In this document: piece after piece, positions 19,249 through 30,512 of the stretch | How positions within the stretch are numbered: position 1 is the first letter of the stretch | How the letters are laid out: every line of letters starts with the position of its first letter | Source: Maricaulis maris | Lineage (GTDB): Bacteria; Pseudomonadota; Alphaproteobacteria; Caulobacterales; Maricaulaceae | NCBI RefSeq assembly: GCF_036322705.1 | Contig: NZ_AP027270.1 | Coordinates: 1,048,501 to 1,112,500, forward strand | Length of the DNA stretch: 64,000 bases | Direction: 5' to 3' | Position numbers and translations under genes: made by a program | Notes under the pieces: model-generated | What the model was told of the DNA's origin: nothing | What the model saw: the letters and a program-made list of their open reading frames with translations, nothing else | Databases searched by the model: none

Positions 19249-19800
19249 ATGATAGTTGGGTATGCGAGAACTTCGACCGTTGATCAGGAAGCCGGTCTAG
19301 AGGCTCAGGAGCGCGATTTGCGTGCCGCTGGGGCAGAGAGACTCTTTACCGAGAAAGTCTCGTCAGTGGCCACGAGAGACGCCCTGAGGGACGCTCTAGA
19401 TTTTATTCGGGAGGGCGACACGCTGGTGGTCACCAAGCTGGACCGGTTGGCCCGATCTATCCGCGATCTCATGACGGTGATCGACGCTGTGAAGTCCAAG
19501 GGAGCGACCCTACGCATCCTTGCGATGAACCTTGATACAGGCACGGCAACCAGCAACTTGATGATAGGCGTGCTGGGGTCCGTTGCCGAGTTCGAACGCG
19601 AGATCATGTTGGAACGGCAACGCGAGGGGATCGCGAAGGCAAAGGCCGAAGGAAAGTACAAGGGACGAGCCCCGACTGCCCGAAGAAAGGCCCCGGAGGT
19701 GCACCGGTTACTGTCTGACGGATTGACCGAGGCAGCCGTCGCTGAACAGCTCGGGATTAGCCGTTCGAGTGTCCAGAGGATCAAGCGCAAATCCGCGTAG
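19249..19800 (+). CDS. Serine recombinase A (resolvase/invertase)
   Basis: A 183-residue small serine recombinase. The catalytic Ser9 is in GYARTSTVDQ, followed by the conserved KLDRLARSIRDL and the long E-helix region EFEREIMLERQREGIAKAK. The C-terminal helix-turn-helix reads TEAAVAEQLGISRSSVQRI. The ATG at 19249 starts exactly at the family N-terminus. It shares most of its sequence with recombinase B at 26173-26757, encoded on the opposite strand. Such enzymes resolve cointegrates or invert DNA between two copies of the site lying just upstream of the gene. Confidence 0.93.
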   Translation: MIVGYARTSTVDQEAGLEAQERDLRAAGAERLFTEKVSSVATRDALRDALDFIREGDTLVVTKLDRLARSIRDLMTVIDAVKSKGATLRILAMNLDTGTATSNLMIGVLGSVAEFEREIMLERQREGIAKAKAEGKYKGRAPTARRKAPEVHRLLSDGLTEAAVAEQLGISRSSVQRIKRKSA

Positions 19801-19893
19801 AACTCCTAAGCCCCCTACATATGGACAACGGGCCTGGGGGGGCGAGGGATGTACTGTAGGTGTAGCCCTAAGGATCCTTGAGGGGCATCGTTA

Positions 19894-19999
19894 GGTGGGG
19901 GGATACCCACCCCATCCCCCTACCCACTGTATGTGTTAGATGTGTCCCTCAGGTGCCCAAGGCTTGCCCTTAGGAGGGGGGAACACCTCACCCCCCTCC
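19894..19999. repeat. Two G-run hairpins in an unusual GGG/CCC-rich stretch
   Basis: Between the recombinase A stop and the IS3 end (19801-20026) no gene is seen; the sequence alternates runs of G and C. Hairpin 1 pairs GGTGGGGGGAT (19894-19904) with ATCCCCCTACC (19914-19924), one G-T pair. Hairpin 2 pairs GGAGGGGGG (19973-19981) with CCCCCCTCC (19991-19999) exactly. Both loops are nine bases. They could be terminators, protein sites or G-quadruplex-prone structures. Confidence 0.7.
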
Positions 20000-20079
20000 C
20001 AACAATGCGTCCTAGGTAGAGCCGTATGAACCGCCCCGGGTTTCCTGGAGGCTCCAACCTGTGAGAAGGAGGAGCCATC

Positions 20080-21308
<1,229 letters not shown>

Positions 21309-21365
21309 CACTCAAACCAAACAGCCTCCGGGAAATCCGGGGCGGTTCAGTACGGCTCACCATGG

Positions 21366-21547
21366 TCACTGAAGGTGATGTCCGTATCTTACCTCGACCT
21401 GAGCGATACCGCCCGTCACATCGCGGTAAGCATCGATCATCGCTTGCTTCACCTGGGCCGTCTTGGAGATGGGAGCCAAGACCGCATCATGAATTGGAAG
21501 CGCTGTGATCCCCTGATCGATCAAACGAAGCAGTGCCTGGGTCATAG
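21366..21547 (-). pseudogene. C-terminal fragment of a family-A-polymerase-like protein
   Basis: The minus-strand frame entering from the IS66 end at 21547 encodes about 60 residues with MTQALLRLIDQGITALPIHD, an Asp-containing turn (LPIHDAVLAP), and ends shortly after IAQVEVRYGHH. It resembles the C-terminus of the complete protein at 24420-25763, which has LPLHDCLIVPTSKAEEAE at the same place. The upstream part is cut off by IS66. Thus the region once held two related genes or one gene of a second element. Family assignment is by motif comparison only. Confidence 0.55.
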
Positions 21548-21598
21548 GTAACCGTCCGGCCAACCCGCCCTACCAGGGGCGACGCACCTGTCTTACGC

Positions 21599-23169
21599 TC
21601 AGTTTCGCTGAGCGTAAGACCAGGGCATGAGGTCTTCAAGGCGAGTGATCTTGGTGTCGGCGATGTTGGCGAGGACATCGGTGAGCCAGGATTGCGGATC
21701 GACATCGTTGAGCTTGGCTGTCTCGATGAGGGTATAGGCGATCGCCGCGGACTTACCGCCGCTGGGCGAGCCGACGAAGAGGTAGTTCTTTCGCCCGACC
21801 GCCAGGGGTCGGATGGCGCGCTCCGCGGTATTATTATCGAGCTCGGTGACGCCGTGGTGGAGCCAGGGTTCCAGCTTTTTCATCCGCGTGAGACCATAGC
21901 GGATCGCTGCGGCAAGAGGCGTCTTGCCGGATATCCGGGTGAGCTGGGTCTGCAGCCAGGCGTCGAGGTCCTCGAACACGGGTCTTGATCGGGCCTGGCG
22001 TACCGCGGCGCGTTCGTCCGGCGGTTTGCCGCGGATCGCCTTTTCGATCGCATAAAGCCGGGCAATGCGTTCAACCGCCTCCTGGGCGATGGCCGAGCCG
22101 GACACCGTTTGCACATCCACGAACTTACGCCGGATATGGGCCATGCAGGCCACCTCGGTGATCTGGCCGGTGTCGTAGAGCCGGTTGAACCCGGCATAGC
22201 CATCGGCATGCATGAACCCGCGATAGCCGGCCAGATGATCGGCAGGATGTTCGCCCTTGCGATCTGTTGAGAAGCGATAATGGGCCGCGGGCGGGCACTG
22301 CCCGACCAGCCGTGCTCATCACGGACATACGCCCACATGCGGGCGGTGGCGGTGCGCCCCTTGCCCGGAGCGAGCATCTTCATGGGGGTATCATCGGCGA
22401 AGATGGCCTGGCCCTGGCGGACATGGCGCCCGATGGCTTCGGCCAGCGGTTCCAGCAGCCGCGCGGACTGTCCCACCCATCCGGCCAGGGTGGAGCGTTC
22501 CAGCTCGATGCCTTCGCGGGCATAGATCTGGCTCTGGCGGTAAAGCGGCAGGTGATCGCCATACTTGGAGATGAGGACATGCGCCAGGAGCCCCGGTCCG
22601 GGACGGCCCTTCTCGATGGGGCGTGAAGGCAGTGGGGCCTGGTGCATGCGCTCGCAGCACGTGCACGCCATGCGCGGGCGTTTGATGCGGTTCACAACAA
22701 AGCGCCCCGGTACGTATTCCAGTTCTTCGGTTATATCCTCGCCCAGCGGCTTGAGCCCGCCGCCGCAGGATAGACAGGCCTCGCCGGGCGAGAGGATCTC
22801 GTCATGACGCGGCAGGTGATCGGGCAAGGACTTGCGGCTGGGCTTGGCCGGTTCGTGCGCCTGCGCTGACCCGGTCTCGACTTCGGTCCCAACCGCTGGT
22901 GCCTCAGCGGCCTCGGCGATCTCCTCGTCCTCCAGCCGCATCTCAAGCTGATCGAGGCGTTCCGAGCGGGAACCGAACTGGTGGCGGCGCAGTCCGGCCA
23001 GTTGATGCTTGAGCTTCTCGATGAGAAGATCGCGATTATAGAGCTCGCGCTCGAGCATACCGACCGCGCCCTTGAGGGCGTCGATGTCATCGGGAAGCTG
23101 GCTTGGCGCGGTGATCATGGGCTCAACATCTATCTGAGCCGCAGCGTGATGTGAATCGAAAATCGGCAA
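21599..23169 (-). pseudogene. tnpC: IS66 TnpC transposase with one frameshift
   Basis: The N-terminal part (start 23169, or the in-frame ATG at 23118) has the coiled coil and zinc-finger-like CLSCGG/CTCCERM motifs and runs to DEHGWSG. Correct continuation (QCPPAAHYRF through GYRGFMHADGYAGFN to the stop at 21599) is in another frame. A single missing base near 22299-22307 (run of C/G) explains this. The C-terminal part keeps the DDE-type motifs HIRRKFVD and LDNNTAERAIRPLAVGRKN. The element probably cannot move unless TnpC is supplied elsewhere. Confidence 0.88.
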
Positions 23170-23216
23170 TTTAGTACAATAAATACAATGATATGCGTCT
23201 ATACTTTATAGACACT

Positions 23217-23564
23217 TCAACCCGCCACCAAGGGCCTCCAGGTGTGCTGCGGCATGCGCCAGTCGATGCCCTCCAGCAACATCGCTAGCTGCGCCCGGCC
23301 GAGCGCCACCTTGCCGTCGGCCGCAGACGGCCAGACAAACCGCCCCCGCTCCAGCCGCTTGGAGAAGAGGCACGCCCCCTGGCCATCCCACCAGATGATC
23401 TTCACCAGATCACCGCGCCGGCCCCGGAAGATGAAGATCTGACCGGAATGAGGATCTTCGCTGAGCTTACTCTCGGCCAGTGCGGCCAGCCCGTTAAACC
23501 CCTTGCGCATATCCGTCACCCCGCCAGCCAGCCAGACCCGCGTCTCGGCAGGAACCGGGATCAT
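23217..23564 (-). CDS. tnpB: IS66 accessory protein TnpB
   Basis: The 115-residue IS66 Orf2 protein. It has the family pattern [18 protein letters not shown], then [21 protein letters not shown] and [20 protein letters not shown]. It overlaps tnpA by four bases (ATGA) and precedes tnpC. TnpB is needed for transposition of IS66 elements, though its biochemical role is not established. The frame is intact. Confidence 0.93.
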   Translation of the reverse strand: MIPVPAETRVWLAGGVTDMRKGFNGLAALAESKLSEDPHSGQIFIFRGRRGDLVKIIWWDGQGACLFSKRLERGRFVWPSAADGKVALGRAQLAMLLEGIDWRMPQHTWRPLVAG

Positions 23565-23968
23565 GCTGCTGCTCCGATCGCCCGGATCACCCGCGTCAGC
23601 GCGGCTTCTTCGACATGGCTCTCAACGCGTAGCCGCGTACCGCACACCAGCGCGATCTCGATCGGGCTGGGCGATGCAGGTGGATCAGTGGCCGGCAAAG
23701 TCGCATCAGTGCGAGACCCCATGGCGATGGGCGCAAAGGCTTCGGTCCCGATCTCAACCGGCAGGAAGACCGGCTCGGCTTCAGGCAAGGCGCCCTCGGC
23801 CAGGCTCGGGTTAAAGCGCGGATCGCGGCGCCAGGTACTGATCAGGTTGGCGTTCATGTCGTGACGCCGCGCCACACCAGCGATCGACATGCCGACTTCG
23901 AAACTCTCCGCCACGATCGCCCGCTTCTCTTCCAGGCTCCAATACCGGCGCCCCGTAACTCCCGCCAT
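23561..23968 (-). CDS. tnpA: IS66 accessory protein TnpA
   Basis: A 135-residue HTH protein of the IS66/IS3 OrfA type: [19 protein letters not shown], then [19 protein letters not shown], a helix-turn-helix that probably binds the element ends. It is the first gene of the three-gene transposition operon and overlaps tnpB by four bases. The start at 23968 is preceded by GAGAGGGAC on the minus strand, a good ribosome-binding site. Confidence 0.9.
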   Translation of the reverse strand: MAGVTGRRYWSLEEKRAIVAESFEVGMSIAGVARRHDMNANLISTWRRDPRFNPSLAEGALPEAEPVFLPVEIGTEAFAPIAMGSRTDATLPATDPPASPSPIEIALVCGTRLRVESHVEEAALTRVIRAIGAAA

Positions 23969-24082
23969 GTCCCTCTCCGATAATGCCCACGATGAACGCT
24001 AGTGGGCACTACCACCCGACCGCGAGCCCATAGACTCGCGATACCGGAAATCTAGACAAGGGCGGGTTCACCGAACGCTTAC

Positions 24083-24344
24083 GAACCTCCTGCAATTCAC
24101 ACCTGCGTTTCATCCTCTGCTCTTCATCGCTAGGGAGCTTGGCGATCTCAGCCAGGCCGACGATATCGGGGTCGATGCGGTCTCGACGGAGGAGCTTCAA
24201 GAGCTGCTCACGTCCTCCCATGGTGTACATCAGAGGCTTGTCCGGATGGGGCGAGCAGGTCTTCATCACGATCCACTGAAGCCCATCGGCTTTCAGGACA
24301 TGGTTGGAGTTGATGTGGGCGAGATGTTGGTAGGCTTGGGTCAT
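24083..24344 (-). pseudogene. Unrecognised small gene truncated by IS66
   Basis: A minus-strand frame from the ATG at 24344 encodes about 87 residues (MTQAYQHLAHINSNHVLKAD ... KRRCELQEVRKR) and then runs into the IS66 end at 24082. The start lies 75 bases after the stop of the polymerase-like gene, in the same orientation, so they may form one operon. The sequence is hydrophilic with no motif that I recognise. The true C-terminus has been lost. Confidence 0.5.
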
Positions 24345-24419
24345 TTCTCTTGGTTTCAGGCATAGAGAAACGCCCCGAGAGGTGTTTCTCAGGGCGTCTC
24401 AAGGGGTGAACTGGTTGGG

Positions 24420-25763
24420 TTACTTGAAGGAGATGATCGGTACTTGGCCGAGGCGTCTCTGGAAGGCCTCTTTCAATCGTCTCTCTGCCTCTTCCGCCTT
24501 GCTTGTTGGAACGATCAGGCAGTCGTGGAGTGGCAAGGCTGAGAGTTCAGCTCCATGGCGAACCAGGCAATCGACTAGAATGTCGCTCTCCATCCTCATC
24601 ACTTGGTGGCCGAAGCTTCTGTGGAGGTAGTGCGCCACCGGGGCGTGGAGATCCTCTAGGGCTTCCAATGCCTCCTGAGGAGAGCAACACACGAGGTCTC
24701 CGTGCTTTTTCTCTGCCCAGGCGGGATATCTCCGGTCGCGGTTGAGAGCGGCCTGGAAGAGCGGCTTGAACGCTTCTTTGGGTGGTTTCTCTGCGCCTGG
24801 CACAAGTGTGTCGAACTGAGGAGGAACGTAGGGGCTTTCAAGGTTCGGAAGAGGGAGACCTTCAAGAGCATATAGGATGGTGAGGGAGCAGGCCTTGATG
24901 TCCACCTCTTCGATGGGTTCTCCATCGATCAGCAGGTACTCTTGGCGCTCGTTGATCCCACTCTCCTTTCCACTCTTGAGATCATACCAGAAGGGATGGG
25001 CGTGAAGGCCCCATAGGCGTCCTCCGCAAGCAAAGGAGCCCTCTGAAAACACGCGACGCAATGGCCGTGCGCTAAGATCAACATGCGGCCCTCCGGGTAC
25101 CATAAAGAGGTCGAGCTTTTCCAGATAGGCGTTGATGACCTTCACCTCCTCACGCATGCGAAGTGTGTCCTCGGTCTCTGGATAATCAACGAGGGTCCCC
25201 TTCGGACGCCCCCACCAGACGCTGTCCGTCTTCTTCGAGCGCTTCAGCGCGATCAGCTCAGGCTGGTCATTGGAGACCGCCAGATCATGCTTTGTGATCT
25301 CTGCTGCCTCTATCAAGGCAAGAAGCTTCGGGCCGGCAGACAAGCTGGATCGTTCGTTCACGGCCTCCCTACGGGGATGGAAGACAATCCAAGGCCCTGA
25401 CTCGGGGAGTGAGAGCATCTCGATCAGTTTTTTCGTGATCTTGCCCAAGGCTGGAGGCCTGTATCGGGAGGCGCCTCCAAGGTCATGGTCGCCAAGGCCG
25501 ATATGGACACGAGCCATCTTGCCCATGGTGAGAACACGGTGGGTGAGGTCCGAGATCAGCGCCTCGGTGCATAGCTCTAGCTTCTGGGTATTGGCTTGGC
25601 TTCTCGCTCTTCCGAGGGGGGCGAGTTGTTGCTCCTGGCAGAGGAAAACGTCGATGGCTTGGGAAACGATATTGTCCAGGGCTTGGGACGCAGATCTGCG
25701 CGCAGGGTTGAACGCTCGGTCCTCATGACGAGGAACGAGGTCTTGGTTGGTGTTGTCGGTCAT
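24420..25763 (-). CDS. Unrecognised 447-residue protein with family-A-polymerase-like motifs
   Basis: The N-terminal half is Arg/Leu-rich and helical. The C-terminal half shows an order like the palm of family A polymerases. GSFACGGRLWGLHAHPFW comes first; then IEEVDIKACSLTILYALEG (about residue 287), an Asp-x3-S-x5-Y/LYA pattern like motif A 'D.S..ElR.lA'. A helical insert with KPLFQAALNRD follows, and finally LSALPLHDCLIVPTSKAEEA (about 418), an HD turn like motif C 'vHDe'. There is no 3'-5' exonuclease domain. It may be a specialised polymerase or primase-like replication protein of a mobile element; this is inferred from motif geometry. A second truncated relative lies at 21366-21547, and a palindrome array lies upstream. 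Confidence 0.45.
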   Translation of the reverse strand: MTDNTNQDLVPRHEDRAFNPARRSASQALDNIVSQAIDVFLCQEQQLAPLGRARSQANTQKLELCTEALISDLTHRVLTMGKMARVHIGLGDHDLGGASRYRPPALGKITKKLIEMLSLPESGPWIVFHPRREAVNERSSLSAGPKLLALIEAAEITKHDLAVSNDQPELIALKRSKKTDSVWWGRPKGTLVDYPETEDTLRMREEVKVINAYLEKLDLFMVPGGPHVDLSARPLRRVFSEGSFACGGRLWGLHAHPFWYDLKSGKESGINERQEYLLIDGEPIEEVDIKACSLTILYALEGLPLPNLESPYVPPQFDTLVPGAEKPPKEAFKPLFQAALNRDRRYPAWAEKKHGDLVCCSPQEALEALEDLHAPVAHYLHRSFGHQVMRMESDILVDCLVRHGAELSALPLHDCLIVPTSKAEEAERRLKEAFQRRLGQVPIISFK

Positions 25764-26172
25764 TGAATAGAAGAACTTGCCCGCAACTCGATCAGTTGCA
25801 GGTCTTCATGAGGCTGTGGGTGGCCTCAAGCGATGTGTTTAGGCGGAGTGTGGATAGGGTTATTGAGGGAGGTGATGGTGGTGGTGATCATCACCCTAGG
25901 CTCAGCCTAGAGAGGTCTCTGGGACGCATATCTAGAGATATCTTAGGGAGGACCCTGGTTTGGTATCTATAGGGGCAACCTACTTCAGGCCGATGGGGAC
26001 GGAAGAGCAGCGTACCGCTCCGCCACATGCCTTGTTGACCGAGGCAGGGTTAGATCGGCCTTCGGCGTCTACTCCAGCCCTTTCCCTCTATAACGCGGGG
26101 TTTTGAGAGACGCTCGTCGGAGGCTTCCCTTTCCTAGTGCAAGTTCTGAGGTCCCTGCACCGCCATTCCCCC
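25764..26172. other. Intergenic region holding the palindrome array
   Basis: This 400-base region between the polymerase-like gene and recombinase B has no convincing gene. Its left half contains the adjacent palindromes listed separately; the right half (about 25975-26172) shows nothing recognisable. Both neighbours are on the minus strand, so the region is the 5' side of the polymerase-like gene and the 3' side of recombinase B. Confidence 0.5.
25883..25941. repeat. Array of four adjacent palindromes
   Basis: Four different short palindromes follow each other: GGTGATCATCACC (25883-25895), CTAGGCTCAGCCTAG (25896-25910), AGAGGTCTCT (25911-25920) and, after seven bases, ATATCTAGAGATAT (25928-25941). 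The first three touch without gaps. They lie about 120-180 bases upstream of the polymerase-like gene. They could fold into a tandem hairpin or bind dimeric proteins, as at a replication origin or operator; the role is not known. Confidence 0.75.
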
Positions 26173-26757
26173 CTAATACGATGGGTTTTGCGAGGTTGCC
26201 TCCTTGGCCGAGCGTTTGATCCTCTGGACGCTCGACCGGCTGATCCCAAGCTCCTCGGCCACCGTCGCCTCCGTCTTCCCCTCACCGAGCAAGGCGAGGA
26301 CCTGATCAGTCTTCCTTCGCGCGGTCGGCGCACGCCCCTTGTACTTCCCCGCAGCCTTGGCCTTGGCAATCCCCTCACGCTGCCTCTCCAGCATGATCTC
26401 GCGTTCGAACTCAGCGACTGATCCGAGGATGCCCAGCATCAACTTCCCCGTGGCCGAGGAAGTGTCCAGGTCCATCGAGAGAATACGAAGCTCAGCACCC
26501 TTTTCCCGGATGGTGTCGACGATCTCCATCAGGTCCCGGATCGAGCGGGCAAGACGGTCGAGCTTCGTCACCATCAAGACGTCCCCGTCCCTGATGTAGC
26601 TCAGAGCCTCATCAAGGGTGTAACGGCTGCCTATGGAGGACACCTGCTCACTGAACACCTTCTCTGCCCCAGCGGCGAGCAATTCACGCTTCTGTGCGTC
26701 CAGACCGGCTTCCTGATCAGCGGTCGAGGTTCGGGCATATCCAATCAGCATCATCAC
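26173..26757 (-). CDS. Serine recombinase B (resolvase/invertase)
   Basis: A 194-residue paralogue of recombinase A with the catalytic Ser in GYARTSTADQ, the block KLDRLARSIRDL and an almost identical stretch FEREIMLERQREGIAKAK. The helix-turn-helix is TEATVAEELGISRSSVQRI. Three consecutive ATG codons (26757, 26754, 26751) follow GGAG, so the exact start is uncertain by two residues. It has an 11-residue C-terminal extension not found in A. It is encoded on the minus strand, so both genes point into the segment between them. Confidence 0.93.
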   Translation of the reverse strand: MMMLIGYARTSTADQEAGLDAQKRELLAAGAEKVFSEQVSSIGSRYTLDEALSYIRDGDVLMVTKLDRLARSIRDLMEIVDTIREKGAELRILSMDLDTSSATGKLMLGILGSVAEFEREIMLERQREGIAKAKAAGKYKGRAPTARRKTDQVLALLGEGKTEATVAEELGISRSSVQRIKRSAKEATSQNPSY

Positions 26758-26763
26758 ACTCCA

Positions 26764-26831
26764 GCATCAATAGGATCTGAACCCTATGAGGCATGAAGGC
26801 GTCAAAAGTCAAGATGTATGTGTGTGATGCT
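26764..26831. other. Res-like recombination site B, mirror image of site A
   Basis: Upstream of recombinase B lie a 29-bp subsite (26764-26792, GCATCA...GAGGC ends, ATAGG/CCTAT symmetry) and, after six bases, a 33-bp subsite (26799-26831) that begins GCGTCAAA and ends TGTGATGCT. The larger subsite matches 29 of 33 bases of site A read on the other strand, and the order and spacing of the two subsites are the same. The two sites are inverted relative to each other. Confidence 0.65.
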
Positions 26832-26931
26832 TTCTGGAGCAAGGCAGCGGGAGCTTCACTAGGGCTTGCTTCAAAGGTGCGACTTGTTGAAATATCTCGA
26901 GCATTCAGGTCTTTTGAGTCTAGGGGGCAAC

Positions 26932-27285
26932 ATGATCGCATCGCATCGGATTTGGATTGGGGCGATCCTCGCAAGTCTGGCGATACTGGTATTGATAGGT
27001 ATGGCCGTGCCAGCAAAAGAGCCTGCCTGCAGAGATGGTTGGGGGTCACCCTCGATTGGGTTGTCGGGTGCCTGCTCACATCATGGCGGAGTCGACCGCT
27101 CTTGGGGAATGCGATCGTGGCTTTATCTCATATCTCTTAGCTCGATCTGGGGAGGTGCGTTTTGGCTGTCTCAGTGGAAATCTAGTGAATGGCGGAGAGC
27201 TGAGGAATTTGAAGCAGATATACGCGAGGCTGCCAGACAACGGTCTAGTGTCGGTGCGAAGAGGCGCGCTCGAAAGCGAAGGTAA
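26932..27285 (+). CDS. Small membrane protein with Cys/His-rich motif
   Basis: A 117-residue protein starting at ATG 26932, preceded by a strong AGGGGG site. It has one helix near the N-terminus (WIGAILASLAILVLIGMAV), then CRDGWGSPSIGLSGACSHHG, which resembles the 'C.DG..s.s.g.GACSHHGG' motif of short periplasmic DUF3761-type proteins. A second helix (LYLISLSSIWGGAFWL) and a basic C-terminus (VGAKRRARKRR) follow. Two helices with the Cys/His motif between them place that motif outside the cytoplasm. Function unknown; position within the island suggests cargo. Confidence 0.6.
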   Translation: MIASHRIWIGAILASLAILVLIGMAVPAKEPACRDGWGSPSIGLSGACSHHGGVDRSWGMRSWLYLISLSSIWGGAFWLSQWKSSEWRRAEEFEADIREAARQRSSVGAKRRARKRR

Positions 27286-27656
27286 TTCGGCTACCTGTAT
27301 AAGGTTTGGATCGATCACCGCGCAGGCTGAACGGAGATTCCAGAGTTAGTTCAGAAGCGGTTGGCGACAAGCGAGGCCGCCTCGCTCGAGATGAGTTGGA
27401 GCGATACTGCATGTCTGCAGAAGAAGTCGCAGAAGCACAAGATGTGAGCGAGACCCTCTACGCCTTGGTTCGCTCGCGCTGGAGGGGGCCGGGGGGAGCA
27501 TCGTAACTGCCGTGTAGATTCGGGGCTCTCAGATTTTCTGAGCATTTTTGCAAGTCGCTGCCATGAGCCGGGTTGCTCCTTGCCTCCAAGATAGGCGCTA
27601 AGACAACGGTGAGGACCTCATCTGGGGCGTGGGGGTTGCGTTCCGAATTTTGAAAT
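27286..27656. other. Intergenic stretch, no supported gene
   Basis: About 370 bases between the small membrane protein and the MarR operator. A 66-codon frame at 27306-27506 has no ribosome-binding site or recognisable motif and I do not support it. The stretch becomes AT-rich towards 27640-27690, where the regulator promoter should be. Confidence 0.4.
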
Positions 27657-27686
27657 CATATAGGTATCTAGGTAGATACCTATATG
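27657..27686. promoter_or_regulatory. Perfect 30-bp palindrome, likely operator
   Basis: CATATAGGTATCTA (27657-27670) and its exact complement TAGATACCTATATG (27673-27686) surround a GG centre. It lies 24 bases before the GTG start of the MarR-type gene. A palindrome of this length at a MarR promoter is the expected binding site of the dimeric protein, so autoregulation is likely (inferred). Confidence 0.8.
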
Positions 27687-27941
27687 TTGGGTCGGTTTAT
27701 GGAGAGAAGCGTGAATCGTACTGCGGCCCTACTTCGTTTGTCCCGGATGGTGGACGAGTTTCGTCACTTGGAGCAAGACTTTCCAGCGTCTTATGCTGCT
27801 GTCTTGCTTTGCGTTGCTCGTCACGAAGACGATCCTGATGGGCCGCCAATCCAACAACAAGTAGCTGATGAACTTGGTCTATCCAAGGGGACTGTCTCAA
27901 TGAACCGCCCCGGATTTCCCGGAGGCTGTTTGGTTTGAGTG

Positions 27942-29170
<1,229 letters not shown>

Positions 29171-29435
29171 GATGGCTCCTCCTTCTCACAGGTTGGAGCC
29201 TCCAGGAAACCCGGGGCGGTTCACAAGGATAGTGATGAGCCTCGGTGACCGGCGTAAAGCGAACCGACCCGCTAGCGCAGAGCGACCTTCAAAGGCCAGG
29301 GCGGCGTTCGGATTGATCGAAAGAAAACCTGACGCCCTAGACCTTAGGATCATGAGATTGGTTCTCACGCCGAGGGGCCGAGGAGTGGTCAATCGGCTTA
29401 TCCAAGCCATCAGCCCCGAAGCATGAAGGAATACA

Positions 29436-30509
29436 ATGGCAATACGTGAACGAGGAACGGGCTTCCAAATCGACGTGCAAGTGAAGGGCGCACGCTACCG
29501 CGAGCATCACTCTGGTCCTCGGGAGGAAGCTGAAGCCCGCGAGGCGCGGATCAAGGCCGACATGAAGGCGGGGAAAGACCCGTCCTTGGACGCCCCCAAG
29601 CATGTCTCAGGTCCGCGCTCCAGGCTGACCCTTCAGAAGGCCTTGGAGGAGTGCTGTAAGCGGTACTGGTCGCACGACAAGAAGGTTCACATCATGATCG
29701 CCAAGCTCTACGAGCGGTTCAGTCGTGACGTGCTTTTGGAGAGCATCACCACCGAAATGGTGGACGACTATATCCAGGACCTTGAGGATGAAGGGTTCAC
29801 CCTCTCGACCATCAAGAAGCGGTGCCACCCTCTGTCGGTCGCGTTTAACCACTACCACAAGAGAGGGAACATCAAGGTGAAGCCTGCCTTCCTCTATCCG
29901 AAGGGTAAGGACAACCGCCGTAAGCGCATGCTGACGGACGAGGAACGTGACGAGATCATCTACTTCTTCGAGGACGAGTACGACAAGAGGGCTAGGTCTG
30001 ACGGCATGTCTGGATGGGACTGGCGAGACTTCTTCGTGTTCTTCATGGATACAGGCATCCGCCCGTCCGAGATCAGGCTCTTGTCAACTCGGCAGCTCGT
30101 CAATGGGAAGATCATGGTCGAGGAGACCAAGAACGATAACCCGCGTCGTATCCCGCTCACTGATCGCGCCCTGGCGGCGTTCAAGCGGCAAGCCTACAGG
30201 AACGAGGGAGAGAATCCCTTCCACTGGGCTACTGAGGGACGCATTGCGCACGCCTGGAGGTGCCTGAGGGAGTTCAAAGGGATCACCGCCCAAGACGATC
30301 CTGAGTTCGTCCCGTACATCCTGCGCCACGACTGCGCGACCCGTCTCTACGCTCTCACCAAGGACCTTCTGGTGGTTCAACGCTGGATGGGGCACAAGCG
30401 GATCGAGACGACGCTGATCTACGCGAAACTCAATGACGAGCAGATGGACAATGCTCGGGACCTGATGAATGGTCCGGTTGGCCAAGCCAAGCTGCAGTTG
30501 GTGAAATAG
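29436..30509 (+). CDS. Tyrosine site-specific integrase
   Basis: A 357-residue phage-type integrase located next to a tRNA gene. It has an N-terminal arm-binding segment (residues 1-50), a SAM-like core-binding domain (about 65-145) and a catalytic domain. Catalytic residues: Arg in MDTGIRPSEIRLL, Lys in EETKNDNPRRIPL, ArgHis in YILRHDCATRL, His in WMGHKRIETT and the nucleophile Tyr in TLIYAKLND. The first His of the H-x-L-R box is Tyr here (YILR), a substitution sometimes found in active enzymes. The gene lies 10 bases after the split MarR gene and 61 bases before the tRNA-Leu, the normal layout of an island's integrase end. Confidence 0.92.
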   Translation: MAIRERGTGFQIDVQVKGARYREHHSGPREEAEAREARIKADMKAGKDPSLDAPKHVSGPRSRLTLQKALEECCKRYWSHDKKVHIMIAKLYERFSRDVLLESITTEMVDDYIQDLEDEGFTLSTIKKRCHPLSVAFNHYHKRGNIKVKPAFLYPKGKDNRRKRMLTDEERDEIIYFFEDEYDKRARSDGMSGWDWRDFFVFFMDTGIRPSEIRLLSTRQLVNGKIMVEETKNDNPRRIPLTDRALAAFKRQAYRNEGENPFHWATEGRIAHAWRCLREFKGITAQDDPEFVPYILRHDCATRLYALTKDLLVVQRWMGHKRIETTLIYAKLNDEQMDNARDLMNGPVGQAKLQLVK

Positions 30510-30512
30510 CGT

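Larger units (their letters stand above)
21548..24082 (-). mobile_element. IS66-family element without target duplication
   Basis: A 2535-bp element with matching ends: GTAACCGTCCGGCCAACCCG at 21548 and, read inward from 24082, GTAAGCGTTCGGTGAACCCG. It contains the standard tnpA-tnpB-tnpC set on the minus strand. IS66 elements normally make 8-bp duplications, but the flanks GGTCATAG (left) and GAACCTCC (right) differ, so DNA next to it has been deleted or rearranged. TnpC is frameshifted. Confidence 0.92.

Noticed and set aside
27306-27506. 66-codon frame before the MarR operator
   Set aside because: No ribosome-binding site, low-complexity end and no recognisable motif.
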